From contig NZ_CALIAV010000043.1 in NCBI RefSeq assembly GCF_938045625.1, positions 1 to 19,502 on the forward strand: a stretch of DNA of 19,502 nt, read 5' to 3'. The position numbers and the translations under genes were made by a program. Positions 1 to 6,159 of this stretch are shown one piece after another. The notes below the pieces were generated by a model. That model saw only the letters and a list, made by a program, of their open reading frames with translations, was not told where the DNA came from and made no database searches. This DNA is from an uncultured Campylobacter sp. GTDB taxonomy: Bacteria; Campylobacterota; Campylobacteria; Campylobacterales; Campylobacteraceae. Within the stretch, counting starts at the first letter, position 1. Each line of letters opens with the position of its first letter.

Positions 1-210
1 TTTCTCAAGCACGGCTTGACCCGCCAAAAGCGCCTTTTTCATCGGCTCCTCGCGGATTTTAAATTCCTCTTTGGTTAGATCAAGCCCGCTAGTGCCGCCG
101 TGAATGACGATGACGGGGGAAAATTTCTCCTGCGCATTCGCAGCCGTTAGCCCGAGCAGGGCCAAACTCGCCGCCATAAAAACGGCCTTTGAGAGTGAAA
201 AGTGCTTCAT
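1..210 (-). CDS. Isoaspartyl peptidase/L-asparaginase, secreted (N-terminal part, cut by window edge)
   Basis: Only the first 70 codons are present; the gene runs off the left edge. The start is an ATG at 210 preceded by a strong AGGAGG (215-220). Residues 1-26 form a signal peptide (KHFSLSK, then a hydrophobic AVFMAASLALLGL stretch ending in ANAQ), so the product should be periplasmic. The mature part begins PVIVIHGGTSG and continues with EEFKIREEPM, which matches the start of the Ntn-hydrolase isoaspartyl peptidase/type III asparaginase family (IaaA-like). These enzymes self-cleave before a Thr and hydrolyse beta-aspartyl peptides or asparagine. The cleavage Thr lies outside the window, so activity cannot be judged. 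The AT-rich 250 bases upstream contain a possible -10 (TATAGT/TAGTAT) but I cannot fix one. Confidence 0.8.
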   Translation of the reverse strand, partial: MKHFSLSKAVFMAASLALLGLTAANAQEKFSPVIVIHGGTSGLDLTKEEFKIREEPMKKALLAGQAVLEK

Positions 211-526
211 AGGGCCTCCTTTGGAATAAAGTTTAAAATAATACTATAACTTTCTATCTTAAGAATAAATTAAAATTTTTCTACTTAATTGATAACATCT
301 ATAAAAATTTACATCGCAAATTTAAGTCTGTTAAGCGCCAAAAAGGCGCGATGTCTGAAATTTGATTGATATAAAGCGTATATTTTTGGAGCACTCTAAC
401 GTCGGCGAGAATGCTTTGGTTGAGACGAAGCTAGCGTAAATTTGAGATCGCGGGCGACGAGACGCTTGCTATGCGAGTTATGTCAAGGCGTGACACGCTA
501 ATCTTTAGCGTCAAATTTAAATTTTA
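211..526. other. Gene-free spacer, 316 bases, with nested inverted repeats
   Basis: No believable reading frame. The first 100 bases are AT-rich and should hold the promoter of the leftward asparaginase-type gene. At 305-364 there is a nested dyad: ACATCGC (311-317) can pair with GCGATGT (348-354), and inside it GCGCC (335-339) pairs with GGCGC (345-349) around a five-A loop. A further 7-base hairpin sits at 495-511. Confidence 0.6.
495..511 (-). terminator. Hairpin just downstream of the GNAT gene
   Basis: ACGCTAA (495-501) and TTAGCGT (505-511) form a perfect 7-base stem with a 3-base loop, 16 bases past the acetyltransferase stop. No T-run follows in the leftward direction, so it is a weak or Rho-assisted terminator candidate rather than a classical one. 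Confidence 0.35.
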
Positions 527-1159
527 TCACAACTTCTTGCCCAGTATCGTTAGACTCTCGATTTTGCCGCCCATATCGCAGACTTCGGGTAGCTCGCCCC
601 AGCGCGCAAAGCCGAATTTTGCAAACAAATTTAGGCTTGCCGCGTTGCTAGAAAATATCAGCGCAACGACGTTTTTTATGCCAAATTCTGGCGCGCTTTC
701 GAGTATAAATTTTACGAGCCGTCTGCCGAGTCCTTTGCCGCGAGCCTCAGGTGCGATGTAGACGCTGATCTCGGCGGTGATGCGGTAGCCCTCGCGCGGA
801 TGATAGTCGCCGAGGCTGCCCCAGGCTAAGATTTCGCTTTTTTGGTTTGTGACGCTCGGCTTTTGCGCGCCCAAATTTTCGCCCTTTTGGTCAAATTTTC
901 TCTCGCAATTAGCCTCAAATGTTTCGCCGTCTTCGCTCGTCAAATTTGCATCGCAAATCTCGCGCAACACGTATATCGGGCGATTTGCCGTCTCGTGCGC
1001 GTCAAACCACACTTCGCGCTCCTCTATGCCCACGGGGTGCAGCGTGGCCGTGGCATTTCGCTCTAAAACGCTTGCGTTATAAATGCTCGTAATAGCGGCT
1101 AGATCGGCCTTGACGGCGCACGAGATTTCGTATTTTACGGCAGCGAGATTTTCTTGCAT
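527..1159 (-). CDS. GNAT N-acetyltransferase, phosphinothricin acetyltransferase-like
   Basis: 210 residues. It begins with IYNASVLERNATATL (26-40), typical of the Pat/YwnH branch of GNAT enzymes that acetylate an amine such as phosphinothricin or methionine sulfoximine. W51 and RPIYVL (60-65) follow, then AWGSLGDYHPREGYR (112-126), ITAEISVYI (127-135) and the acetyl-CoA loop ARGKGLG (139-145). The C-terminal NAASLNLFAKFGF (172-184) is the usual family ending. Between residues about 69 and 108 there is a 40-residue polar stretch not expected in this family, which is usually about 165-185 residues long; its DNA (about 836-955) contains three AAATTT words. The start is an ATG at 1159 with AAGGAC upstream; a weak -10 (TAAAAT) lies at 1190-1185. 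The substrate cannot be told from sequence alone. Confidence 0.85.
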   Translation of the reverse strand: MQENLAAVKYEISCAVKADLAAITSIYNASVLERNATATLHPVGIEEREVWFDAHETANRPIYVLREICDANLTSEDGETFEANCERKFDQKGENLGAQKPSVTNQKSEILAWGSLGDYHPREGYRITAEISVYIAPEARGKGLGRRLVKFILESAPEFGIKNVVALIFSSNAASLNLFAKFGFARWGELPEVCDMGGKIESLTILGKKL

Positions 1160-1312
1160 TTTGAGTCCTTTTTAAATTTAACCGATTTTACGCCAAATTT
1201 GATTAAAAACAGCAGTGAAAACGTCAAATTTGTGCGTCGATAAAGGCGCGGGTCTAGCCGCCGCAAAAAGGTAAAATTTGCACCCAAAGGCGAAATCGCC
1301 GTAAATTTGAGT

Positions 1313-1318
1313 TATAAT
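1313..1318 (+). promoter_or_regulatory. -10 promoter element of murI (TATAAT)
   Basis: A perfect TATAAT. Transcription would begin near 1325, which is downstream of the TTG at 1307 and upstream of the TTG at 1349. It therefore decides the murI start in favour of 1349. Confidence 0.6.
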
Positions 1319-1348
1319 CTCTTTTTAAATTTAACCTTGGATAAAGAT

Positions 1349-2200
1349 TTGAAAATAGCGTTTTTTGACTCGGGTATCGGTGGGCTTAGCGTGCTTGCCG
1401 AGGCTTTGCGGCGGTTTAGCGGGGCGGAGTTTTTGTATTTTGCCGACGAGGATCACGTCCCCTACGGCACGAAAAGTAGAGCCCAGATCGTGCGGCTCAG
1501 CCTCGATGCGGTCGGGTTTTTGGTCTCGCGCGGTGCGGACGCGGTCGTCGTAGCTTGCAACACCGCCACGAGCGCGGCTATCTCGGAGCTTCGCGGCGCT
1601 TTTAGCGTGCCTGTCATCGGCATGGAGCCCGCCGTCAAGCTCGCTGCGGACAGCTTCGGAGCGCGCCCGACGCTGCTCATCGCCACGCCCCTAACGATCG
1701 CGGGCGAGAAGCTCGCGCGCCTCGTGGGGCGGCTGGAGTGCGAGACGTGGAGCCTGCCGCTGCCTCGCCTCGTGGAGTTTGCGCAGGATTTGGAGTTTGA
1801 TTCGCCCGCGGTTCGGGCGTATCTGCGGGAGGAACTAGCTAAATTTGAGCTTGAGCGCCTCGGTTCGCTCGTGCTTGGTTGCACGCATTTTAACTATTTC
1901 AAGGACGTTTTGCACGAAATTTTACCGCCTCACGTACGCATCATCGACGGCATCGACGGCACGCTAAACCGCCTTGCAAGCGAGCTGGGCGGAGGGTTAA
2001 AGCTTGCGTGCGGCGAGGATTATTCAGCGCTGGCGGGTAAATTTGACACGGAAACGGATGGTAAAAACGGCGGCAAAATTTATTACCCAAACGGCAACAG
2101 CGTGGAGTATTTTTACTCGGGCAGGGCGCTAGATGCGGCGCAACTACGCAAGGTGGAGATATTTTTAAAGCGGCTCGATGCGATGCGGGAGATTAACTAA
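1349..2200 (+). CDS. murI: Glutamate racemase
   Basis: Interconverts L- and D-glutamate to supply D-glutamate for peptidoglycan; cytoplasmic. With the TTG start at 1349 the protein is 283 residues and opens KIAFFDSGIGGLSVL, exactly where the family begins. D7 and S8 lie in the substrate loop. The two catalytic cysteines are C70 (VACNTATS) and C178 (LGCTHF). The frame stays open upstream to a TTG at 1307, but that would lie before the predicted transcription start set by TATAAT at 1313-1318. The family is usually 250-270 residues; the extra length here is mainly a C-terminal stretch (KLACGEDYSALAGKFD to KIYYPNG) before the last helix. The middle of the gene is very GC-rich (45 of 60 bases on 1681-1740). 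It is divergent from the GNAT gene. Confidence 0.93.
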   Translation: MKIAFFDSGIGGLSVLAEALRRFSGAEFLYFADEDHVPYGTKSRAQIVRLSLDAVGFLVSRGADAVVVACNTATSAAISELRGAFSVPVIGMEPAVKLAADSFGARPTLLIATPLTIAGEKLARLVGRLECETWSLPLPRLVEFAQDLEFDSPAVRAYLREELAKFELERLGSLVLGCTHFNYFKDVLHEILPPHVRIIDGIDGTLNRLASELGGGLKLACGEDYSALAGKFDTETDGKNGGKIYYPNGNSVEYFYSGRALDAAQLRKVEIFLKRLDAMREIN

Positions 2201-2358
2201 CGCTGTGCCGGCCGCGCGTCGTTTTGTGTAAGTAAAAGCGCGATAAAAAAGCAGGTTTGCGAATTGAATGCGGGCGGCGATGTAAATTCGGCGTCAAAAA
2301 CTACTCAAATTTACGACAAAAAACAGCTAACCCAAAATCTATAAAAAAGCAAATGCAG

Positions 2359-2415
2359 TTAAATTTGCCGTTTTTTAAAGCAAATCAAAAACCAAAGCAA
2401 AAGCGGCAAATTTAA
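2359..2415. repeat. Perfect 12-base inverted repeat containing AAATTT
   Basis: TTAAATTTGCCG (2359-2370) is repeated inverted as CGGCAAATTTAA (2404-2415) across a 33-base A/C-rich loop. Four more A-T pairs can form inside after one G-T wobble. It lies 160 bases after murI; a terminator or RNA-stability role is possible but no T-run follows. Confidence 0.55.
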
Positions 2416-2441
2416 AATCTAATCGTTTAAATTTAGTATTC

Positions 2442-2467
2442 GGCGGATTTTACGGCTCGTATCCGCC
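2442..2467 (+). terminator. Rho-independent terminator candidate after murI
   Basis: GGCGGAT (2442-2448) pairs with ATCCGCC (2461-2467). An inner ACG/CGT pair (2452-2454, 2458-2460) closes the loop with a three-T bulge. TTTT follows directly at 2468-2471. Confidence 0.6.
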
Positions 2468-2481
2468 TTTTAAATATATTA

Positions 2482-2524
2482 AAACGCTCGCCTGTTGCCT
2501 TAAACAAGCTAGTCGCAAGCGTTT
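2482..2524 (-). terminator. Terminator candidate of the M48 protease gene
   Basis: Read leftward, AAACGCTTGC (2524-2515) pairs with GCGAGCGTTT (2491-2482) with one mismatch, across a 23-base loop. TTTTAATATATTT follows on the leftward strand, 26 bases beyond the protease stop. Confidence 0.55.
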
Positions 2525-2549
2525 AAAGAGCCGCTAGGCAAGCTAAATT

Positions 2550-3359
2550 TTACTTTTTGGCTTGCATATACACGGGCTCTAGCTTTGTCGCGACCTCGCG
2601 CAGATCGGCGATGCGGCTCTGGCTAGACGGGTGTGTGCTCAGTATTTCAGGCACGCTGCCGCCGCTTTTTTGCGACATTTTGACCCAGACGTTTACCGCC
2701 TCTTTAGGATCGTAGCCCGCGCGCGCCATCAGCTCCGTGCCGATGTGGTCGGCCTCGCGCTCGTGCGAACGAGAAAAGGGCAACGAGATGGTGTACTGAG
2801 CGGCCATATTTATGGCGCCGGTAGCTAGATCGCCCAGTCCTGCAGCTTGCGAAACGGCGAAAATGCCGACGTTTTTGAGCATATCCGTGCTGGCCTGCTC
2901 GCGGCTATGCTCCCGCAGCGCATGCGCGATCTCGTGCCCCATGACTGCGGCTAGTTCGCCGTTTGTGAGCGAGAGATTTTTGACGATGCCACTATACACG
3001 ACGATGCGGCCGCCGGGCATACACCACGCGTTTATCGTGTTTTCGTCGATGACGTTTACTTCCCATTTCCACTTGAGCGCATCCTCTCTAAATGCTCCGA
3101 CCTGCGCGATGAGCCGCTTGGCGACGTCTTGCACTCTTTTTGTCATAACGGGGTCGATGTTTAGCGCACCTTTTTGACGCGCGCCGCTGAGTGTCTCTAC
3201 GTAGGCTTTGGCCGCGGCCTCGTTCATCTCCTGTTCGCCGACTAAAAACATCTGGCGTCTGTTTTCGCCTAGCGCGCCGCCGCTAGTCGAGCTAGTGAAG
3301 CAGCCCGTCAGCATCGTCGCGGTAAACACAGCGAGCAAAATAATTTTTCTTATCGTCAT
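2550..3359 (-). CDS. M48-family zinc metalloprotease, lipoprotein
   Basis: 269 residues. The N-terminus is a lipoprotein signal (MTIRKIILLAVFTATMLTGC) with lipobox LTGC and the modified cysteine at C20, so the enzyme should be anchored in the periplasm. The catalytic zinc motif is HEIAH (142-146), and the third ligand is probably E200 in HEREAD. Conserved AWCMPGGRIVVYSG (111-124) and the C-terminal STHPSSQSRIADL (241-253) are typical of the LoiP (YggG)/YcaL group of outer-membrane quality-control proteases. No TPR or PDZ domain is present, consistent with the short M48 class. The start is an ATG at 3359 behind AAAGGATG; a perfect TATAAT lies at 3391-3386. It faces murI across several terminators and is probably monocistronic. 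The exact substrate is not knowable from sequence. Confidence 0.92.
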   Translation of the reverse strand: MTIRKIILLAVFTATMLTGCFTSSTSGGALGENRRQMFLVGEQEMNEAAAKAYVETLSGARQKGALNIDPVMTKRVQDVAKRLIAQVGAFREDALKWKWEVNVIDENTINAWCMPGGRIVVYSGIVKNLSLTNGELAAVMGHEIAHALREHSREQASTDMLKNVGIFAVSQAAGLGDLATGAINMAAQYTISLPFSRSHEREADHIGTELMARAGYDPKEAVNVWVKMSQKSGGSVPEILSTHPSSQSRIADLREVATKLEPVYMQAKK

Positions 3360-3385
3360 TTTTCATCCTTTGCGAGATTTTGGCG

Positions 3386-3391
3386 ATTATA
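3386..3391 (-). promoter_or_regulatory. -10 promoter element of the M48 protease gene
   Basis: On the minus strand this is a perfect TATAAT, giving a 5' leader of about 20 bases with AAAGGATG. No -35 is evident, as is normal for Campylobacter sigma-70 promoters. Confidence 0.6.
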
Positions 3392-3809
3392 CCGCTAAAA
3401 CAGCTATAAATTCGTAAATAGGCGTTTAAATTTGGCTTAACGGCGGCAAATTTGTAAAGAAACGGCGGGTAAATTTGAGTTTTGTAAATTTGACGGCGTA
3501 AATTTGGCTTGGTTTTAGCGGCTTTAATGGATATGCGTTAAATTTGTGCGGGTCAAATTTGGCAAGTTTGCGGGCCTGAACCCGCTTTAGACGGCTCGGA
3601 CGCGACTAGGCAAGCTCAAATTTAACCGCTACTTGCAAGCCATCAAATTTAAGTAAAGCCGCGAGTTCGTCAAATTTGCCGAATTTTCAGTCAAACTAAC
3701 CGTCAAATTTGCGTCCAAAACGCTAAATTTGAGCGGCCGCCGGCGCGAGCGCGAGTCAAATAAGCCCGAGTCGCCGCGCAAGCAAAAGCTAAATTTAAAA
3801 GAGCCTGAT
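3392..3809. other. AAATTT-saturated spacer between SbmA-like and M48 genes
   Basis: About 420 bases with no credible gene; the only longer frame overlaps the SbmA end and has no family features. I count 13 copies of AAATTT, including three GTAAATTTG copies starting at 3469, 3484 and 3498, preceded by CAAATTTG at 3447. A 5-base GC hairpin, GCGGG (3570-3574) with CCCGC (3581-3585), could be part of a terminator. The segment 3730-3780 is very GC-rich. Confidence 0.7.
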
Positions 3810-4814
3810 TTACGCCGGCTCGCTTTGTAAATTTTCACCCAGCTTAACGCGCTTATACTCGATATTTTTCTCAAATTCCTTAAGCCTTTTGTGGATTGAG
3901 CGCAGCTCTGTGATGACCGTCCAGTTGTTCATAAACACCGCAAGCGACCCGCGTACTTGGCTAAAGGCATTTACGACTTGCATCATCACGCCCAGAGTTA
4001 TAGTGCCCGCAAGAACGCTAGGACCCATCGCGATGAGCGGGACGATGACCATGCTTTGACCGAACATATATCTCCAGATATCAAAGTATCCGTAGTGCAA
4101 AAATAACCTGTAATAATTTCGTTTTAGATCGTGAAATAACCCTTCGAGTTTCTCGGGCGCGCCGTAGTTTGCCTTGTCGTCCTCGGCGTAAACAAGCTCT
4201 TTTCTAAACGCGGCTTCGACCTTTTGGTTATTGTACTCAAGGCCCGGCAGCTTGATGCCTACAAACCACGAGATCGCGAGTCCTCCGATGCTGACCGTTA
4301 GCGCGATCCACACGAGCGAGCCCTCGCTTTTGCCCAGTAGCGGTATATCGACCTGCCCGCTGAGCGCCCAAAGTATCGGGATAAAGGCGATGAGCGTCAT
4401 CACGGCGTCGGCTACTTGCGAGCCTAAATTTTCCACCACTTTGGCAAAGCGGTAGATGTCCTCTTGGATACGTTGCGAGCTGCCTTCGATGTCGGTTTTG
4501 ACGTTTCGCCAGTATTTTATGTAGTCAAACGTCATCGCCTCGCGCCACTTAAACGTCCAAAGGCGCGTGAAATAGTTCGTCATCGTCGCAAGCAGGACGT
4601 ATGGGAAGGCGATCTTGGCAAATCTAAGCACGCAGGTCCAAAAATCGTCTATCGTGTGATCTTTGACGTTTTGCAAGATATCGTAAAAGTCCTTGTACCA
4701 GTTGTTTAGGAGCACTATCATCTGCACTTGCGCGTAGGTCGAGATCAGTAGCGCCGCGAGCCCGAAATACGCCCACGCGGCCCATTTTTTATTCGCGAAA
4801 AACGACGAAAACAT
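3810..4814 (-). CDS. SbmA/BacA-like peptide transporter
   Basis: 334 residues, integral inner-membrane protein. SbmA/BacA proteins use the proton gradient to import proline-rich peptides, microcins and other peptide antibiotics; they resemble the membrane half of an ABC transporter without an ATPase domain. Recognisable blocks are NNWYKDFYDILQ (37-48), RWREAMT-type (FKWREAMTFDYIKYWR), EGSSQRIQEDIYRFAKVVENLG, and GIKLPGLEYNNQKVEAAFRK followed by ELVYAEDD, then LAGTITLGVMMQ and QVRGSLAVFMNNW near the end. Compared with the roughly 400-residue E. coli protein it lacks about 70-80 N-terminal residues, including the first membrane segment(s); a shorter form seems usual in this group. The start is an ATG at 4814 behind AAAGG, with promoter TGC-TATACT at 4856-4848. 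It is divergent from the DUF411 gene. Confidence 0.88.
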   Translation of the reverse strand: MFSSFFANKKWAAWAYFGLAALLISTYAQVQMIVLLNNWYKDFYDILQNVKDHTIDDFWTCVLRFAKIAFPYVLLATMTNYFTRLWTFKWREAMTFDYIKYWRNVKTDIEGSSQRIQEDIYRFAKVVENLGSQVADAVMTLIAFIPILWALSGQVDIPLLGKSEGSLVWIALTVSIGGLAISWFVGIKLPGLEYNNQKVEAAFRKELVYAEDDKANYGAPEKLEGLFHDLKRNYYRLFLHYGYFDIWRYMFGQSMVIVPLIAMGPSVLAGTITLGVMMQVVNAFSQVRGSLAVFMNNWTVITELRSIHKRLKEFEKNIEYKRVKLGENLQSEPA

Positions 4815-4847
4815 CTATTTGCCTTTAAATTTGAGATTTAGTCGCAA

Positions 4848-4856
4848 AGTATAGCA
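4848..4856 (-). promoter_or_regulatory. Extended -10 promoter of the SbmA-like gene
   Basis: On the minus strand it reads TGC-TATACT, an extended -10, giving a leader of about 27 bases before the ATG at 4814. Confidence 0.55.
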
Positions 4857-4905
4857 AAACCCAGCTAAATTTATGCGCGTTAGATTACTGTTATGCGTAT
4901 TACGT

Positions 4906-4911
4906 TAAAAT
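4906..4911 (+). promoter_or_regulatory. -10-like element of the DUF411 gene
   Basis: TAAAAT, 28 bases before the chosen ATG at 4939; transcription would begin near 4918. The leader that follows closely resembles that of ridA (17511-17544). Confidence 0.4.
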
Positions 4912-4938
4912 CCGGCGAATTTTTTACAAAGGATGAAA

Positions 4939-5394
4939 ATGAAAAAGACTGTTTTGGGATTTTCGCTATTTGCGGCTCTTGCGTCGGCGGCCCTGGGAGG
5001 CGAGACGATCGAAGTTTATAAAAGCCCGGACTGCGGTTGCTGCGGTAAATGGGGCGAAGTGATGAAGAAAAACGGCTTTGAGATCGTAGAGCACAAAACA
5101 AACGCGATAATCGAAACGAAAAACAAATACGGCGTTCCGCCGGAGCTATCTAGCTGCCACACCGGTATAGTCGGAGGTTACGCTATCGAGGGGCACGTGC
5201 CAGCTGAAGAGATAAAGGCGCTTTTGAGCGCTAAACCCTCTGACGTCGTGGGCATCTCGGTACCAGGTATGCCGCTTGGAAGTCCTGGCATGGAGCAGGG
5301 CGGCATCGTCGAGGACTATGATGTGATCGCGTTTAAAAAGGACGGCACGAGCGAAATTTTTGCCAGCTATAAAAACGGCAAAAAGGTAAAATAA
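4939..5394 (+). CDS. DUF411 family periplasmic metal-binding protein
   Basis: 151 residues from the ATG at 4939. An earlier in-frame ATG at 4933 overlaps the AAAGGA ribosome site (4928-4933), so the second ATG is the better start. Residues 1-21 are a signal peptide (KKTVLGFSLFAALASAALGG). The mature protein opens TIEVYKSPDCGCCGKW, with C32, C34 and C35 in the DUF411 CxCC motif, then SSCHTGIV (C73, H74), YAIEGHVP (81-88) and VPGMPLGSPGME (109 on, M111 and M118). Cys, His and Met in these positions suggest copper or another soft-metal binding in the periplasm; DUF411 genes are often found with copper-resistance genes, but none is adjacent here. It is divergent from the SbmA-like gene and ends at a good terminator, so it is monocistronic. 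The precise metal and role are inference. Confidence 0.88.
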   Translation: MKKTVLGFSLFAALASAALGGETIEVYKSPDCGCCGKWGEVMKKNGFEIVEHKTNAIIETKNKYGVPPELSSCHTGIVGGYAIEGHVPAEEIKALLSAKPSDVVGISVPGMPLGSPGMEQGGIVEDYDVIAFKKDGTSEIFASYKNGKKVK

Positions 5395-5423
5395 TTTAGT
5401 GAGTTCGGCGTAAAATTTATCAA

Positions 5424-5465
5424 CGCCGCGGCCATCGTTTTACCGGGTTTCGCGGCGATTTTTAC
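5424..5465 (+). terminator. Rho-independent terminator after the DUF411 gene
   Basis: CGCCGCG (5424-5430) pairs perfectly with CGCGGCG (5451-5457) across a 20-base loop, followed by ATTTTT, 30 bases after the stop. Confidence 0.6.
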
Positions 5466-5578
5466 CGTGAGACTATTTTTTAAATTTGAGTGCCACATCT
5501 TGTCAAATTTGGCGCAAAATCAAGCTAAATTTAACCGCCGTCGCTGTATTATTAAGATAAATTTGCAAAGGAGCGGGC

Positions 5579-5791
5579 GTGGCGAGATTGATATTTATCC
5601 TGTTTATTTTGGGCTTTCTTGCGTGGCTTTATATGGGCGGGACGACCAAAACGGTGGCTGATTACAAGGGCATGAGCCGGGAGGAGCTCGAGACGTTGTG
5701 TCTTGAGAAAAAGGACAAAAAAGCCTGCCAGAAAATAGCGATCGACTTCGTAAACGGTGCGAAGGCAAACGGCGGCAAACCGCAGTTTTAG
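5579..5791 (+). CDS. Small single-span membrane protein, unknown function
   Basis: 70 residues, not recognised. It starts with GTG at 5579, well supported by AAAGGAGC a few bases upstream; a possible -10 (TATTAT) is at 5547-5552. Residues 3-19 (RLIFILFILGFLAWLYM) form one membrane helix. The rest is a charged tail with MSREELETLCLEKKDKKACQ, which looks helical and has two cysteines spaced C41-x8-C50, then a short polar end. With the charged segment after the helix it could be a type II or III membrane anchor with a small soluble domain. It is alone between the DUF411 terminator and a long AAATTT-rich spacer. Coding support is the strong ribosome site, the sensible hydrophobic segment and lack of better overlapping frames. 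Confidence 0.7.
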   Translation: MARLIFILFILGFLAWLYMGGTTKTVADYKGMSREELETLCLEKKDKKACQKIAIDFVNGAKANGGKPQF

Positions 5792-6115
5792 GATTTGACG
5801 CATCAAATTTAACGGCGTAAACTTGGTTTAAATTTTATAAATTTAACCGCTAGCATTTTTGCGGTGCGGGTCTTGGCGTGTCAAATTTGGACTCAAATTT
5901 AAATAATTTTCGCAAATTTGAGCCAAACGGCGCACAATATAAGCAATATTTGTATTACAAGTTTAGCGCAGAGGTTAAATTTACGCTCAAATTTAAGCCG
6001 CAAGCAGGGCGCACATGCAACCAAAAGCGCCAAAACGCGGCAAAATAGCCTCCGCGGCACTCGCTCGCGCTAGAGGCGGCAAAAATGCGCTTTCAGTTTA
6101 AAATTCCCGATTTTC
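5792..6115. other. AAATTT-rich spacer
   Basis: No gene seen over about 325 bases. Eight AAATTT words occur between 5800 and 5990; the last 110 bases before the next promoter have none and are GC-richer. Confidence 0.65.
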
Positions 6116-6124
6116 TGCTATAAT
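6116..6124 (+). promoter_or_regulatory. Extended -10 promoter of the CorC-type gene
   Basis: TGC-TATAAT, a perfect extended -10, 36 bases upstream of the TTG start at 6160; transcription should begin near 6131. Confidence 0.65.
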
Positions 6125-6159
6125 CGCCGCATTTCATTTTAATTTTTTAAGGATTTTAA

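Larger units (their letters stand above)
2201..2549. other. Convergent spacer with three inverted repeats, 349 bases
   Basis: No gene seen. It separates murI (+) from the M48 protease (-) and carries three dyads, listed separately: a 12-base AAATTT-containing repeat (2359-2415), a hairpin followed by TTTT (2442-2467) and a long stem facing the protease (2482-2524). Confidence 0.7.

Noticed and set aside
471..761. 96-codon plus-strand frame opposite the GNAT gene
   Set aside because: Mirror of a well-supported gene; no ribosome site and composition of an antisense frame.
1307..1348. N-terminal extension of MurI from the TTG at 1307
   Set aside because: The predicted transcript starts near 1325 and the conserved protein starts KIAFFDSG at 1349; there is no ribosome site at a suitable distance.
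3469..3506. Three GTAAATTTG copies as a CRISPR or iteron array
   Set aside because: Units are only 9 bases with 14-15 base spacing, there are no long spacers, cas genes or replication genes, and the same word occurs everywhere else in the window.
3730..3790. GC-rich self-complementary stretch with a NotI-type palindrome
   Set aside because: Several short overlapping pairs but no single stable stem followed by a T-run; not reported as a terminator.
3629..3874. 81-codon frame on the minus strand overlapping the SbmA-like gene end
   Set aside because: Overlaps a confident gene in another frame, is Ser/Arg/Leu-rich with no family features, and runs through AAATTT-rich spacer DNA.
4933..4938. 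Earlier ATG of the DUF411 protein
   Set aside because: It overlaps the AAAGGA ribosome site, which is correctly spaced for the ATG at 4939.
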